Source of the DNA: Ganoderma boninense
Lineage: Eukaryota > Basidiomycota > Agaricomycetes > Polyporales > Polyporaceae
Reading direction: 5' to 3'
Assembly: GCA_002900995.3 (NCBI GenBank)
Contig: CM035305.1
Span: 4,868,908 to 4,932,907, forward strand
DNA length: 64,000 nt
Of the stretch, positions 36,441-47,158 are shown one piece after another; the stretch's first letter is position 1; each line of letters begins with the position of its first letter. A model generated the notes under the pieces. That model did not search any database. It was not told the origin of the DNA and worked only from the letters and a program-made list of their open reading frames with translations. The translations under genes and the position numbers were made by a program.

Positions 36441-37494
36441 TTAAGCCCCCTTGTTGTGCTTCAACATCTGGCGCATGCACCACTCGGGTTTAACCCAAGA
36501 CGGCAGCCCAAGCTTCGGAGTAATGGACAACCTCCTACCATCCTCGCGCACGTCCCCCTCCCGAGCCACCTTCCAGAAGGCAATCTTGCTGCCATCCTTC
36601 GTCCAAATCCACATCTGTTGAACTCCCGATTTGTACACGGTGTTGATGTACACATCGCCTTCCTCGAGCTGCGAGTCGTCGGAAAGATCGGGGGGACTGT
36701 GTATCTCGTCCAAGGAGAAGGACTCGTAGTAAGCGGTGACGCAGTCGCGGTCTGTACTCGAGGAGCTTCTATCCCTACGGACGAATGTCGGAGACCCATT
36801 CTAGGAGACATAAAGATAAGCTCGAGGTCGTTGAGAAGGTCGACCGTGACAAACTCACCTTCATACCAAAACGGGTCCAGAGCGAGACTCCAGAGCCTGG
36901 CGGGTGTGGACGCTTGTGAGACACAGACGATGCTGGTAGGGATAGAGAAGGGCCGTCGATCCGCATTGAAGAACGCGAAGCGGAGCGCGTCAGTGGCGCG
37001 ACTTGCTGTGCACGATCGGACCTCCTCCCCTTGAGTCCCGATGAAGACGCGCTCTCAAGGCGGTGCGTGTCTGGGGTCCTCGCACGGATCGGTGACACGC
37101 TGCGTACACGATGGATGGGAGTAGATGGAGCAAGGATAGGCGAAGGAGGTGGCGTCGGGGATGGAGACGGTGTGGCTGGCGCAGACTTCCGGTCGTGCCG
37201 TCGAGAGGATATGGCTGGGGTCAGCTCCCGATGAGGGCTCACATGCCTCTTCATATGTTGACGGCGATGATCACTAAACAATTTCGTTAGAACAAGAGGC
37301 AACGCTCAGTGCACAAATACGAACTTCAACTGGGTGGCGTTCTTGTACACGGCGGTTATGGTGAAGCGGGTTCCGCGAACACGGTAGGGGGCAGACGGAG
37401 ATCTGTAAACCAGACGCGTTGGCTTTCCAGAAGCCTCAAGAGGGACGCTATATTGGAACACGAATTGGGGGTTTTGAAGGTGCAGCGAAGCCAT
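36441..37494 (-). CDS. Lineage-specific protein of unknown function
   Basis: Three exons (37325-37494, 36859-37273, 36441-36800) give 945 nt, 314 residues, exactly in frame. The amino terminus (MASLHLQNPQFVFQYSVP ... RFTITAVYKNATQ) looks like beta strands. The middle is basic and Ser/Pro-rich (SPSPTPPPSPILAPSTP). The C-terminal 110 residues form a compact unit: LEEGDVYINTVYKSGVQQMW, IWTKDGSKIAFWKVA and LPSWVKPEWCMRQML. I do not recognise the family; there is no signal peptide, membrane span or catalytic motif. A TATA box lies about 95 nt upstream of the start. The MITE at 38007 lies about 510 bp upstream. Confidence 0.75.
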
Positions 37495-37584
37495 AGGAAT
37501 GGGATAGCAGGAGAAGCAGGTGGGGGCGCGATGAGAGTGGAGCCGTTGTGTGCGGGATGGTGTAACGTTGACCCTTCTGCCCTC

Positions 37585-37594
37585 CCTTTATACA
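37585..37594 (-). promoter_or_regulatory. Probable TATA box
   Basis: The minus strand reads GTGTATAAAGGG about 95 nt upstream of the ATG at 37494. Confidence 0.5.
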
Positions 37595-37998
37595 CAGGCA
37601 GCGTTATAAGAAATAACAAGACGGGGTTGATGAAGAAGGCCAGGACTAACCAACGCCCAAAGGAATCTCCCATCGACGCCATCTCCGCATGGCTCAATGT
37701 ACGACCAATTGTGCCACCCAATGCCACTCGGCGCGGCACGGCACAACACCTGAATTGCAGATAAGAGAGAGCCAATGACGGCCGTAAGTGAAAAGTATTC
37801 TGATTGAAGTGAGGTCTTGCTCACCTGGTTGGAAAGCGATGTCGGAGCTGGTTGCCCAGAACTTCTCGTCGGATGGCTGCATAATAATTCCCCCTTCGAG
37901 TTCTACTAATTGCGCATATAAGAGGGCTAGACAAGGTGCAATGTAGAAAGGGGCCGGAGGGGGTGTGCCTGCCAGTATGAGTGTGAGCGGAACAGAGG

Positions 37999-38535
37999 CT
38001 CACCGTTAAGGCTGAACGTAGGTCAACCTATGGTTGATTGGGATCTGTACCTGCAGGTTTGGCCACTTTTAAAGGCTTGATTGGGATCTGTATGAATCAA
38101 ATCAACTTTTCACCTACAACCTGCAGGTTGCAAACCTATAAGTTATAGGTCAAATCATTGATTTGATTTGAATCCTAAATATAGTATTTTTTCAGCTACT
38201 ATTAAAGATTTTGGCCTATCATTGTGTGTTAATAGTGCTTTTTATGCTATAATTATACTTATACATGCACTACCAAGCTATACAAGGACAATTTATTAAC
38301 TCAAACCTCCAATTTATACCATTTTTGTCTCTTGAAGTGTGAATCAACCTACAAGTGACCCATACCCAAACCTACAAATCCAGGTCACTTTTTCCAAGAT
38401 GCCTGATTCAGATTTGTAGCTGATTCATAGTGCAAGTACCTATAACCTACAAATCACAACCTATAGGTAAATATCTAGGTTCAAGCCAGGTTGAACTGCA
38501 TGAAACCTGGACCTATGTTCAGCCTTACTCACCGT
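37999..38535. mobile_element. hAT-type MITE with 8-bp target duplication
   Basis: The element occupies 38007-38527 (521 bp). Its ends are inverted repeats TAAGGCTGAACGTAGGTC and TAAGGCTGAACATAGGTC (17 of 18 match). It is flanked by exact 8-bp direct repeats CTCACCGT (37999-38006 and 38528-38535). The interior is AT-rich, unlike its surroundings, has no coding capacity, and carries many short ACCTATAGGT / ACCTACAA motifs of both orientations near the ends, as transposase-binding sites often appear. The 8-bp duplication points to hAT transposase mobilisation. Confidence 0.95.
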
Positions 38536-39296
38536 GCAGTGTGGAGTCGCTGAGCACCTTGCGCCCAGCAGACGATGGAAGATGATAGCAGCGCTTAGCT
38601 TTAATTAGGAGAGAAGACCAAGTAGAAGCGCAGGGTATCCGATTTCAACTGGGTGTGTTGAGAATGTCGTGGGGATGGATGAGACGAGGATGGACTGGTC
38701 GAGTTCAAGCTGAGAACGTTGAGGACAGCTGGCGGTTGGAGGGATCCTCCTTGGATCCTCCCGTCCTCCTGAGCGTCTGATCTGATCTGTCACCGTAGCG
38801 CCTGGAAGGGGCGTTAACAACACTGGGGAGCTCCGGATGATTATGGTGTACATATTGAGGTAACACATTCAGAGAATAGTTTAAGGAGCAGAGAAACTGA
38901 CGAGGATGTCGATACATGACAACTAGACAAATAGAGGAAGGAGGCCGCGGCGCTATGCCTACTCAGAAAGATGGAAATGAATATGCCGGGCAGCGAGGCT
39001 CAGCGAGATCAATGTGAGGCCGCAGAAAAGACTCCATGCCGCTGTTCTGCCTCTCGGAATACTCCTGCGTCCCAGCTAGGTGATACATGGGAGCAATGTT
39101 TAGTCCGCTGGTACTCCTCAAAGCGAACGTAAAATGCTTACACTCCAAGAACACCGACACCACGATGCCATCGAGGAGGGGCAACGCAGGGATAGAGGCA
39201 GGGCGATTTGCTTCTAGCAATAGTGTGATTAGAGGTGGGTTTGCGGAGAGAGACGGATTCAGGCAGCCCGCCATGGGCAACATACACACCTACTAA
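38536..39296. other. No confident gene
   Basis: Minus-strand frames (38605-38868; 38963-39289, starting eight bases past the WD40 stop) may be WD40 3' untranslated sequence or a short unknown gene. Neither shows family motifs. Confidence 0.35.
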
Positions 39297-40880
39297 CTAC
39301 AACCTGTGGACGCCGTAGGCGACCTTGTCCCCCGCAAGCTTATGGGCAACAGCAATGCCCGCTGCCACGAGACCACCGAGCACCTATTGCGTGATATGAA
39401 CAGGGCAATGGGCAAGAGTTACATGGAAACGCGCACCAGCCATGCTGCAAAATAACGACCTGGAGCCCCCGTGGGTTCTGGTTCTAACGACTCGTCATCA
39501 GAGTCCGTGATGAACTCGGGTTCTATCTAATACGTAAGCGAGGAGACAACGCCGAGGTTCCAGAATCAGAGTTACCATGGCGTTCCTCCGCTCTCCAGAT
39601 GATGATCGAAAACTCGCGATCCTTGGTTTCAGTCCCGCATGCGATGAAGAATACCTGACGATCATCATTACTGTTGTCGTACGCCTACGCAACGTTAGTT
39701 CTCGTGTCCGTAAAGGAGAATAGTTGGACGTACAGTTACTGCAAGGACCTTCGAATTTTCTAGAGCGCGGTAAGTCCGATGTACGTATCCGAAACTGTGT
39801 TTCACGCACCGGGGACTGGAAGCGTAATGCGTTTGGAGCCGGTATGTACATACCAAACCATAATTCTGGCAATGGTACTGCCACCAAGGATAGCATTACC
39901 GCCATGCACCCAGATAACTGGCACTGGACGTTCTTCTTTGACTTCCTGCTCGAAGTGTTTGAACGACTTCCCGTTGTCCAGATGATAGACGTGAAATCCA
40001 GTGAAAACATCGGACACTGCGATGTACTTGTTGTCTGGAGATACACTGGCTGATCCTCTGTATAAATCGAAATTGTCAGCATGGGAAGGAAATACGATAG
40101 ATCATAAGTAGAACGCGCACACCAAACCTTCGACCGGGATGTGCCGCACTTCGCCCCATTGGCTGGTCTCGAAAACCCTTCCAAATATCAATCAGCGTAG
40201 AACTGAGCAATAGAGTCGCGGCGTTACCATATACCATGGTGCATATAGGCAACGATGAGCAAGTCCGGCGAGCCGTCGCCGTGTCGACCCGACCAATGGA
40301 GGGCCGTGACCAGGACTTCTTCTTCGTCTTCCGAGCTAGGTCTCGATGGCTGAGGCAGGGTGATTTCGCGCTCCTGGTAAGACTTCACAGCTGACGGTAT
40401 GTTGCTCAGGGCATGAAATGGGCACTTTCGAAAGGGTTGTTGCATACCATTATAATTCCATCGCCAAATAAACAGTTCCCGGTGTGCGCCTGACGCGAGG
40501 CGGTTTTTCGTCACTGCCAAAACTTCCACAGGGTATGAATGACCCCACGTTCCCGTGACATCTAGGCTGTTCTATGGAAGTATTTGTAAGGTCGAAGGTG
40601 GTCGAAGGACAGGACTCACCGTTTCGGAGTTGATGACCACACACGCAATGGTCCCATCCTTCAATCCGCACAAAATCCTCTCAGGATCTGCCCATGCGAT
40701 GGATAGAATGGCGTGCCCAGGGAAACAGTGGTAGCATAGCGATGTCGTCTTCACGTCCCAAATGTATAAATTACCGTCGAGACTGGCTGAAGCCAGAAGC
40801 TTGCCGTCCACGCTGAAAGCGACCTTGGTGATGATGTCGGTGTGGGTGTTGGAGAGAGTCTTATATTCTGTGTAGCGCAT
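39297..40880 (-). CDS. WD40-repeat protein with C-terminal membrane anchor
   Basis: Nine exons (40620-40880, 40448-40571, 40228-40390, 40128-40177, 39810-40055, 39734-39759, 39576-39684, 39437-39522, 39297-39383) give 1152 nt, 383 residues, in frame throughout. The first blade is canonical (HTDIITKVAFSVDGKLLASA, DGNLYIWDVKT). Later blades are divergent: LFIWRWNYN, GSASVSPDNKYIAVSDVF, AILGGSTIARIMVWYVHTG and EFSIIIWRAEE. Six or seven blades fit one propeller. The protein ends with an acidic linker (DSDDESLEPEP) and a hydrophobic segment (YFAAWLVLGGLVAAGIAVAH), which looks like a tail anchor, unusual for WD40 proteins. The partner is unknown. The gene is divergent from the leucine-rich gene at 41776. 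Confidence 0.85.
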
Positions 40881-41775
40881 AACAGAATGCAGAGTATCGA
40901 AGAGGCAGACAGGTGATGACCAACTCGGACGAGAGGGATGACGGGGTGTATCGGCGCGCGGGAGGGGGATGGGATGGGCCTAGGACCGGGGTGCGGTGCG
41001 GTGCGGTGAGGAGCCGTGAGGCGCGGAACGAGTGGTGGGCGGAATCGAGGACGGATCGCGGCTCCGGGCACGTGGAAACAAGCACGGTTTGTGTGCGCCA
41101 TGGGTTTAGAGTTCCTTCGTAGAATGCCGATCACTGCCTCAATGGGTTTTATGTGGTGGACCGCACTTCAACAAGTTTTCTAGGCTCTCTCCCGTTCGCG
41201 CGGACACACTCTCAGGTATTTCGCTCCCCTGCAGTATCTACCGCAAGTACACCTCGGATGAACCCCGCTTAGGCTCAATGTTTGTCTCGGCCAACAACCA
41301 GGTCAGGAGCGGTGGAAAAGCGGTGAGTATCCTACTCTATATTATTTGGCCGCGAGGCAACAGCACGCGTTATGCGAGACGTGCGCTGTCTAAATAGGTG
41401 CGACGTCAGTATTCCAGAGATGCGGATGGACATGCATCGTGGTGAGATGGTCCAGTGACTCCCCCATTTGGCCCTCCAACCACTTCGTTCGTGGTCTTGC
41501 AATTTGTTTTTCTCGGTATTTCCGCACGCATGCCCCATATCTATCGTCCTGATCATCCTGGCCTTCACATTCCTCTTCGAGAAGATGTACACGAGATGAT
41601 TCAAAATCGTGTTGGGGTTGTGACACCAAACCGGCGTTCTCATCCGACGCACGACCGCGTGTTTGGTGCTCAAGGTGATGGGTACTTAAAGCCGTCAGAC
41701 GATGGAGCTAACGTTCCCTCTCATATAGCTTTGGTCTGCCCCACCTTCCGCTGCTTCGTTACACCCTTTGTTACG
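40881..41775. other. Intergenic, divergent promoter region
   Basis: No gene is seen. It includes a short GCGGT tandem repeat near 40986-41010. Confidence 0.45.
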
Positions 41776-43014
41776 ATGCCGGCAACACGCAGTCAACGCA
41801 AACGCGTCGTCTCGACCATCGTGCTACCCGCAATAACACGTAGCCAGCGGAAGCGCATGCTCGAGAAGGTACGTGAATTCGAGTTCTTCGCCGGCCACTG
41901 GGACCAACAGGACTCACTGTTTTTCTCAGGCTGCTAGTGCGGTCGAGGTTCAGGTGCGTCAAGGACAGGTGAATATCAAATTTAGATTTATCATTGATGG
42001 TTCACCCAGGAGGTACTCCGCTTCGAGAACGAGGGCCACATCAACAGGTTCATCTCCGGTGCAGAGTCGAACTCGAAGGTCTCCACTGCCCTCGGGCACC
42101 TTACGATCGAGCTCGAAAGTGCTTATCCCCTCCGGATCTTATCCACGGCCCTCCACCTTGCCCCCAATCTTACCGATCTCATCTTGGTGCTTCCTACCCC
42201 ATTCCCGCATCGCCTTCTGGATGGACTCGTGTTTGTCCATCTTCAACTGTTCAAGACGAACCTCCCTCACAGTCGCATCACCGTCTTTCTCTCGGCTAAC
42301 CCTTCCGTGCGCTTTCTCGACATCGGACCATGCGGCATGTCGCAGACGTGCCCCCTGCGGTCCACCAACCTTTCTCAAATCCCCGATATTCGCTGCCCTG
42401 TCGAGTGCAGCACAGCGGTTGTGCATCTCGGCGCAGTCAGGGTTCGAGCAGACCTGTCTCGTCCCAGCACCGTCGTGTCTGCCGTCCTCCGTAGCTTCCC
42501 CATCTCGTTCTTCGCCATCTACATCCTCAGCATTCAAATCAATGGCACCGACGACGACATCTTGGACAGCATCGCAAGGTTTGTCCCCATGGTGCGGGTC
42601 CTACGTCTTTGGGAGTGGGCAGACTATACAGTGCGTCATTCTCGTCTGCGTCGGCTTTTCCAATACTCACTACCATTCAAGTCCCTTGATCCCTGGGCTC
42701 CTCGTCCATGGCTCAACGCCATAAACGTGCGGAACAACCTTCTCAAGATGCGTTTCTTAGATCACTTCGTGGTCCGCACGTCAGCTTCGTTTGTGTCCGT
42801 TCCTGGACTTGCGCAGGAACAGACGGTCGTATTCAGATGGGTAGGGGAGAACACCGTCTCGCTGAGGCATCCCGCCTTGAGGTTCCTCGCGATCTGGTAC
42901 CGTTCTACAGGTTATGGCACAGGAACTCTTACTTATTGGCGTAAAACCAATGAGGTCTGGACGGGGGTCTCGGTGGAATCTCCGACGCAGGATGAATTAG
43001 GAATTTGTATGTAA
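41776..43014 (+). CDS. Leucine-rich F-box-family-like protein lacking the F-box
   Basis: Three exons (41776-41868, 41930-41953, 42010-43014) give 1122 nt, 373 residues. The amino terminus is short and basic with a doubled TRSQRKR motif (MPATRSQRKR ... AITRSQRKRMLEK), which could be a nuclear signal. The body has irregular leucine-rich stretches: LRILSTALHLAPNLTDLIL, NPSVRFLDIGPC, IARFVPMVRVLRLWEW and HPALRFLAIWY. This matches the leucine-rich part of the expanded F-box proteins of mushrooms, but the 50-residue F-box itself is missing from the amino end. It may recruit targets without joining an SCF ligase, or the F-box exon has been lost. The second exon is only 24 nt. Confidence 0.7.
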
Positions 43015-43260
43015 TGTGTCGATATAGTCCTCTGTCTTGTGAATCAACGCGATCTGGACCGTCTCGTGTACGTAGAGCCCTGCCGTGGCATGTGTGGTGT
43101 GTTTTGTAATTTCATATATTTACTGGGTGGAGACACGCGTCGTGGTGCACGCGTCGTGGTGCAACGAGGCGCATCCTGGTACTTACTGGTGAGGAGTCAG
43201 ACCATGGGCTTGACTCCGCTTCCTTCCGTTCCAGCTTGAACCACCCCTCTGAGCATCCTT

Positions 43261-45235
43261 ATGTCTTCGAGCTCCGGAGAAGATCGCCAACGGAGGAACT
43301 CTTCAAGCACGAGCGCGATGGCAGACGCCGATGTACATCAAGCCACCGGCACTGCGCTGCACCGCACCTCTCCCGCACGCCCCTCCTCTCCGCCCCAATC
43401 TCCTCGTTCCCTCTCTGACCCGTCCAGTTTTGGGTCCTACTCGACGACCTCCGAGAATAATATTGTCGACATTCCCCTCCCAGTCCTCACAAGCAATTCC
43501 GCCCCTGCGCCTAATGCCTCCCCGAGGTCCCATGCTCCGTCTGCGACGCCGGCCCTGTCTCACCTTCCGCCCCTCCCGCCTTCTCCTTCACCTTCTGAAC
43601 CCAGCCCTCGATTGATTCCAGCTTCTATATTGCCCACGGAATCGCAGAAGTCTTCCCCCGATAGAAATGCGCAGGCCGATGAGTTGGTAGCACCTTTGCT
43701 CAGCTCATTCGCTTCGCTTCACGTCGAAGATGGTGTCACCAATGCTGGAGCATCAGGGCCTTCTCCTCCACTCTGGTAGGTTTATTGTCCAGTGTATGTG
43801 TGTACAGGTCTTAATAGTTAGCCCTTCGCCGGAAAGGGCGACACTGCTCACGAAGAGCGGAACCAACCCATATTTTCTGTCCACTGTCGCTCGTGTGAAG
43901 GAGACTCAGGTATCTTCGTTGTTTCCATCACTCGCTGTCACACCTTTTCCTCGGGATACTCATCGCCTATACAGCGCGACCTTCGCAGAAAGGTTGACCG
44001 TCTCGATCAAGACGTGGTCGAGGCCCGTGCGCAAGCCATTCAACAGCTGGCCTCTGCTATGAATTTCCTTGTCCGCGTTCAAGGTAAGCTGTCCACCTCA
44101 TTATCATGCTTCAGTCCGCTAATATGTCCATGATAGATAAAGTCGATGAACAGCAATCCAACATGGAGGCGGATCGCAACATCGCGAAGGAGTTGATCGA
44201 TGAACTTGACAGTAAGCTCAATAAGGCCGAGCGCGACCTCACTACGCTACGGGCTAGACAGGCTGCCACAGGGCTCCTTGAGAAAATGTTCTCCGATGTT
44301 GCATCGTTGCGAAATGAAGACGAAGACCTCCAAGCTCGCGCGCGCCAGACAAACGACGCTCGCATCGCAATGCGCGGTGTAACGGATGAGATAGCGACAA
44401 TACTATCCCAGCTACGTGCTCACAACACTGCTGCAAGGAAATACACCTATGCACCTCGACCTTCTTTTGCCTCTGACACGTCTTTCGGCGAGCCCTCTTG
44501 CGATAGCGTTTCTAGCTCAGCATCGTCGCCCCGGGGGCTACACTTCACGGTATGCACAAACACCAACAGTCAATGAGGCTCGAGTACTGATTTCTGGTCT
44601 AGAACCCGGAAAGCGGCGACATGTCTGCAGAGAGACAGGAATCACTGGACCACAAGGACGAGGGTAAGGATGAGAACGAAGACAAGGACAAGGGCGGGGA
44701 ACAGGAAGGAAGGAAGGAAATTTCCCCTGGTGAGAAGAACGGGGGCTCTCGCGACGGAAACTTCAGTGGGGGCTGGACCTTGGACCAAAGTAGCGACGAC
44801 AGCGCTGCGTCTCTCGATGATGACGAGGAGTTCGAGTTCGACAAGAGCCACAATTTGGTGAGTGTGTGTAAATTCTATGCATGTGGTCTTTTTGGTCTGA
44901 GACTGCAACAGGATACTATTGCGGTGCGCTCACTTCAGTCATTGGAACTGGATTTTTTCTGACACTTCCTACGGTAGTCTCTTGTTAGGAACCTAGGCGC
45001 ATGTGCGGCTCATGCGGTCGCTAGGTTGGCGGGGAGGGATTCAACTACGTTACATTTGCTTCCACAGATCCACATCTTCCTTGTTGCCCTTGTCTGTGGT
45101 TTTTTGGGGTTGTGCTGGTGTAGACGTACTAGCACCACAGGCACCGGACCTATGATTGATACTATTGATATTGAATTCGAGACCATTATCCCAACGGACT
45201 CTCCAATATGGGAGTCATTAGGCAGAGATTGGTAG
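43261..45235 (+). CDS. Coiled-coil protein with C-terminal membrane span
   Basis: The first exon starts MSSSSGEDRQRRNSS and is a disordered Ser/Pro-rich region of about 170 residues. Later exons encode a long coiled coil (RDLRRKVDRLDQDVVEARAQ; VDEQQSNMEADRNIAKELID; LNKAERDLTTLRARQ; LRNEDEDLQARARQ), then an acidic region (KDEGKDENEDKDKGGEQEG; LDDDEEFEFDKSHNL). The last exon has a single hydrophobic helix (IHIFLVALVCGFLGLCWC), the basic RRT, and a 35-residue acidic tail ending LGRDW. The join between exon 1 (ends 43775) and exon 2 could not be brought into frame with the visible sites. The fold suggests a tethering or nuclear-envelope protein; this is inference. No known family was recognised. 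Confidence 0.65.
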
Positions 45236-47158
45236 AATAGCGTGGATGTATATATGCTGATTGATGTGCGTAACCACTCGTGCAGGAAGACAGAGGAGCT
45301 TACACAATTCGCGCATGGAAAAGCGGGCTTAATGAAGGGATCGCGCGAAGACTAGGAAGATCGCGCGACGAGTTGGAGGAGCGCGCGGGGACTTGTGGTT
45401 TTTCACCATCGAGCTCTTGTTCTTGCGGCCCACGCGCGACACTGTGGCCTGTCCTAACCGCTCCCGCAGCGTCCGGAGCACGAAGGCTACGGTCTCGATG
45501 CACCACATGCTTCGTAGCCGCTGCGAGCTTTCCGAACATTCCATTGTCAGATTTCCGTGGACTGCGCCGTTCCCCGCCACCGTTCACAATCCCCACTTGT
45601 AAGTCACTAGAAGTCCAAGTCACCCACTAAGATGCAGGCTGCATGAGGATGTCGGTATGTGGTCAGCTAACGAGGCCTAAATAGATGAAGTTCCACATAC
45701 TCGCGCCCGGAATCGTTGTAATTGGGTGCGAGCGAGCGGACTCTTGGGTGTGGGCGGGCGGGGCGGCTTCAAAGAGCAGTGTGGATTCGGGGAGGGCAGG
45801 GTGGCGGGTGGTCCACCGTTGCGCGGGATGTCTAGAGGAGGTCCGCCAAGCCCAGGCCAGGCAACGAGGAGCTGGTAGTCGACCTTCTGCGCTCGGGGTC
45901 GACGTAGCTGAGCGTACGGTCCACAAGCACCTCGGATGACCCGCTCAGAGCGCTCGGGTTTCTGCACCGCAGGCCGCGAAGGGGCCACAGACTGGCCGCA
46001 GTGAATACTTAGACGCCTTCTCCCCCGAACCGCTCGGCGCTTGACCACCCCACTCCACTCGCTCACCCCCACTCGCACACCTTCGCTCGCCCCCATTCAC
46101 TCGCCCCATCCACGCCTCGAGCTAGTCACCATACTTATCTTTGAATGCAATGCACGCAATACGGGTCTTTCCAGTATTGCCGCCCATCCACAGGCATGTA
46201 GAACGTCGGTTCTATTCAGGGGAGAACGTACGTGGCCAATTTGGTTGGTTTGGCTCGAAAATCGGCACGGCTGTCCTTCAGAACACTATCATTGATTCAC
46301 GTCTATAGGGCGAGTAGATACAACTGTCTGCGCTGGCAGACTGGGAGACAAGGAAGTTAAAGTCCGCGTCCGCGTAGGTGGCTGAAGAGCAGGTGACGCA
46401 GTCGAGTCGCTATTGGTTATTGCTACCTCTCGCAGCTCAGGCCTTTTCTCACACAGGGAGGGACGACGAGCAGATGCGGCCTCAACTCCGTGTACCGAGC
46501 TCAGGAGTGAGGAACATAGCCGAGTGCGTATGTGTGGCATCGGCTTTCAGACGAAATCTCCTAGCTGTCCTTGGCTAATATGGCATCTGCGCCCGGAGTG
46601 ACCATTGACATTGATGGTGGAGGAGTAGCGTGTGGCTGGACGTAGTGTATAGCCCCGAAACGACATCGCAGCGCGCCATGTCCGCCCAGTCCATCATGGC
46701 TGACCTTCGAGCTGTGACGGGCATGCCGCCGCCACGACCACCGCCGCAATGCAAATCCCGCCAAGAACACGACTCTGCGATGCTTCATTGAGTGCCTTGG
46801 GTGGGAGCTTGCGGCCAGATTACGCGTTTCCCCCATTTTGTAGGTTTGTCATCTACAGTGAATCACGGAGCTCGTATCTACGCTCTCTACGCCCTCCTGA
46901 GTGTTGTCAAGGTGAGTTGTCGCACCTCCTCGACCTGACGTACAGATTAAGTATCATCTGAATGTCTCTGAAGTGCGATGGAGCACATCTTACTGAGGCG
47001 GTTATTAGAGTCGTCTCTCCATGTGCGCTCGGGCGCACGGGACCGTACACTACCGCACCGCACGGCGCTTTTCGTCGGGGCTCTAAACTTCTCCAGGTCC
47101 TTGATTCAACACTCACTTGATCGTGTCCGCACCCTCTCGTCGACTCGCCAGCTTCACT
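45236..47158. other. Intergenic, no supported gene
   Basis: Open frames on both strands lack splice continuity. A C-rich, CACTCG-type low-complexity stretch lies at about 46040-46110. The left end of the Tnp2 element should lie in the right part, but no terminal repeat was identified. Confidence 0.4.

Noticed and set aside
47020..47060. ACACTACCGCACCGC as a possible CACTA terminal repeat of the Tnp2 element
   Set aside because: No matching GTAGTG-type end was found after 51246, and no target duplication is visible.
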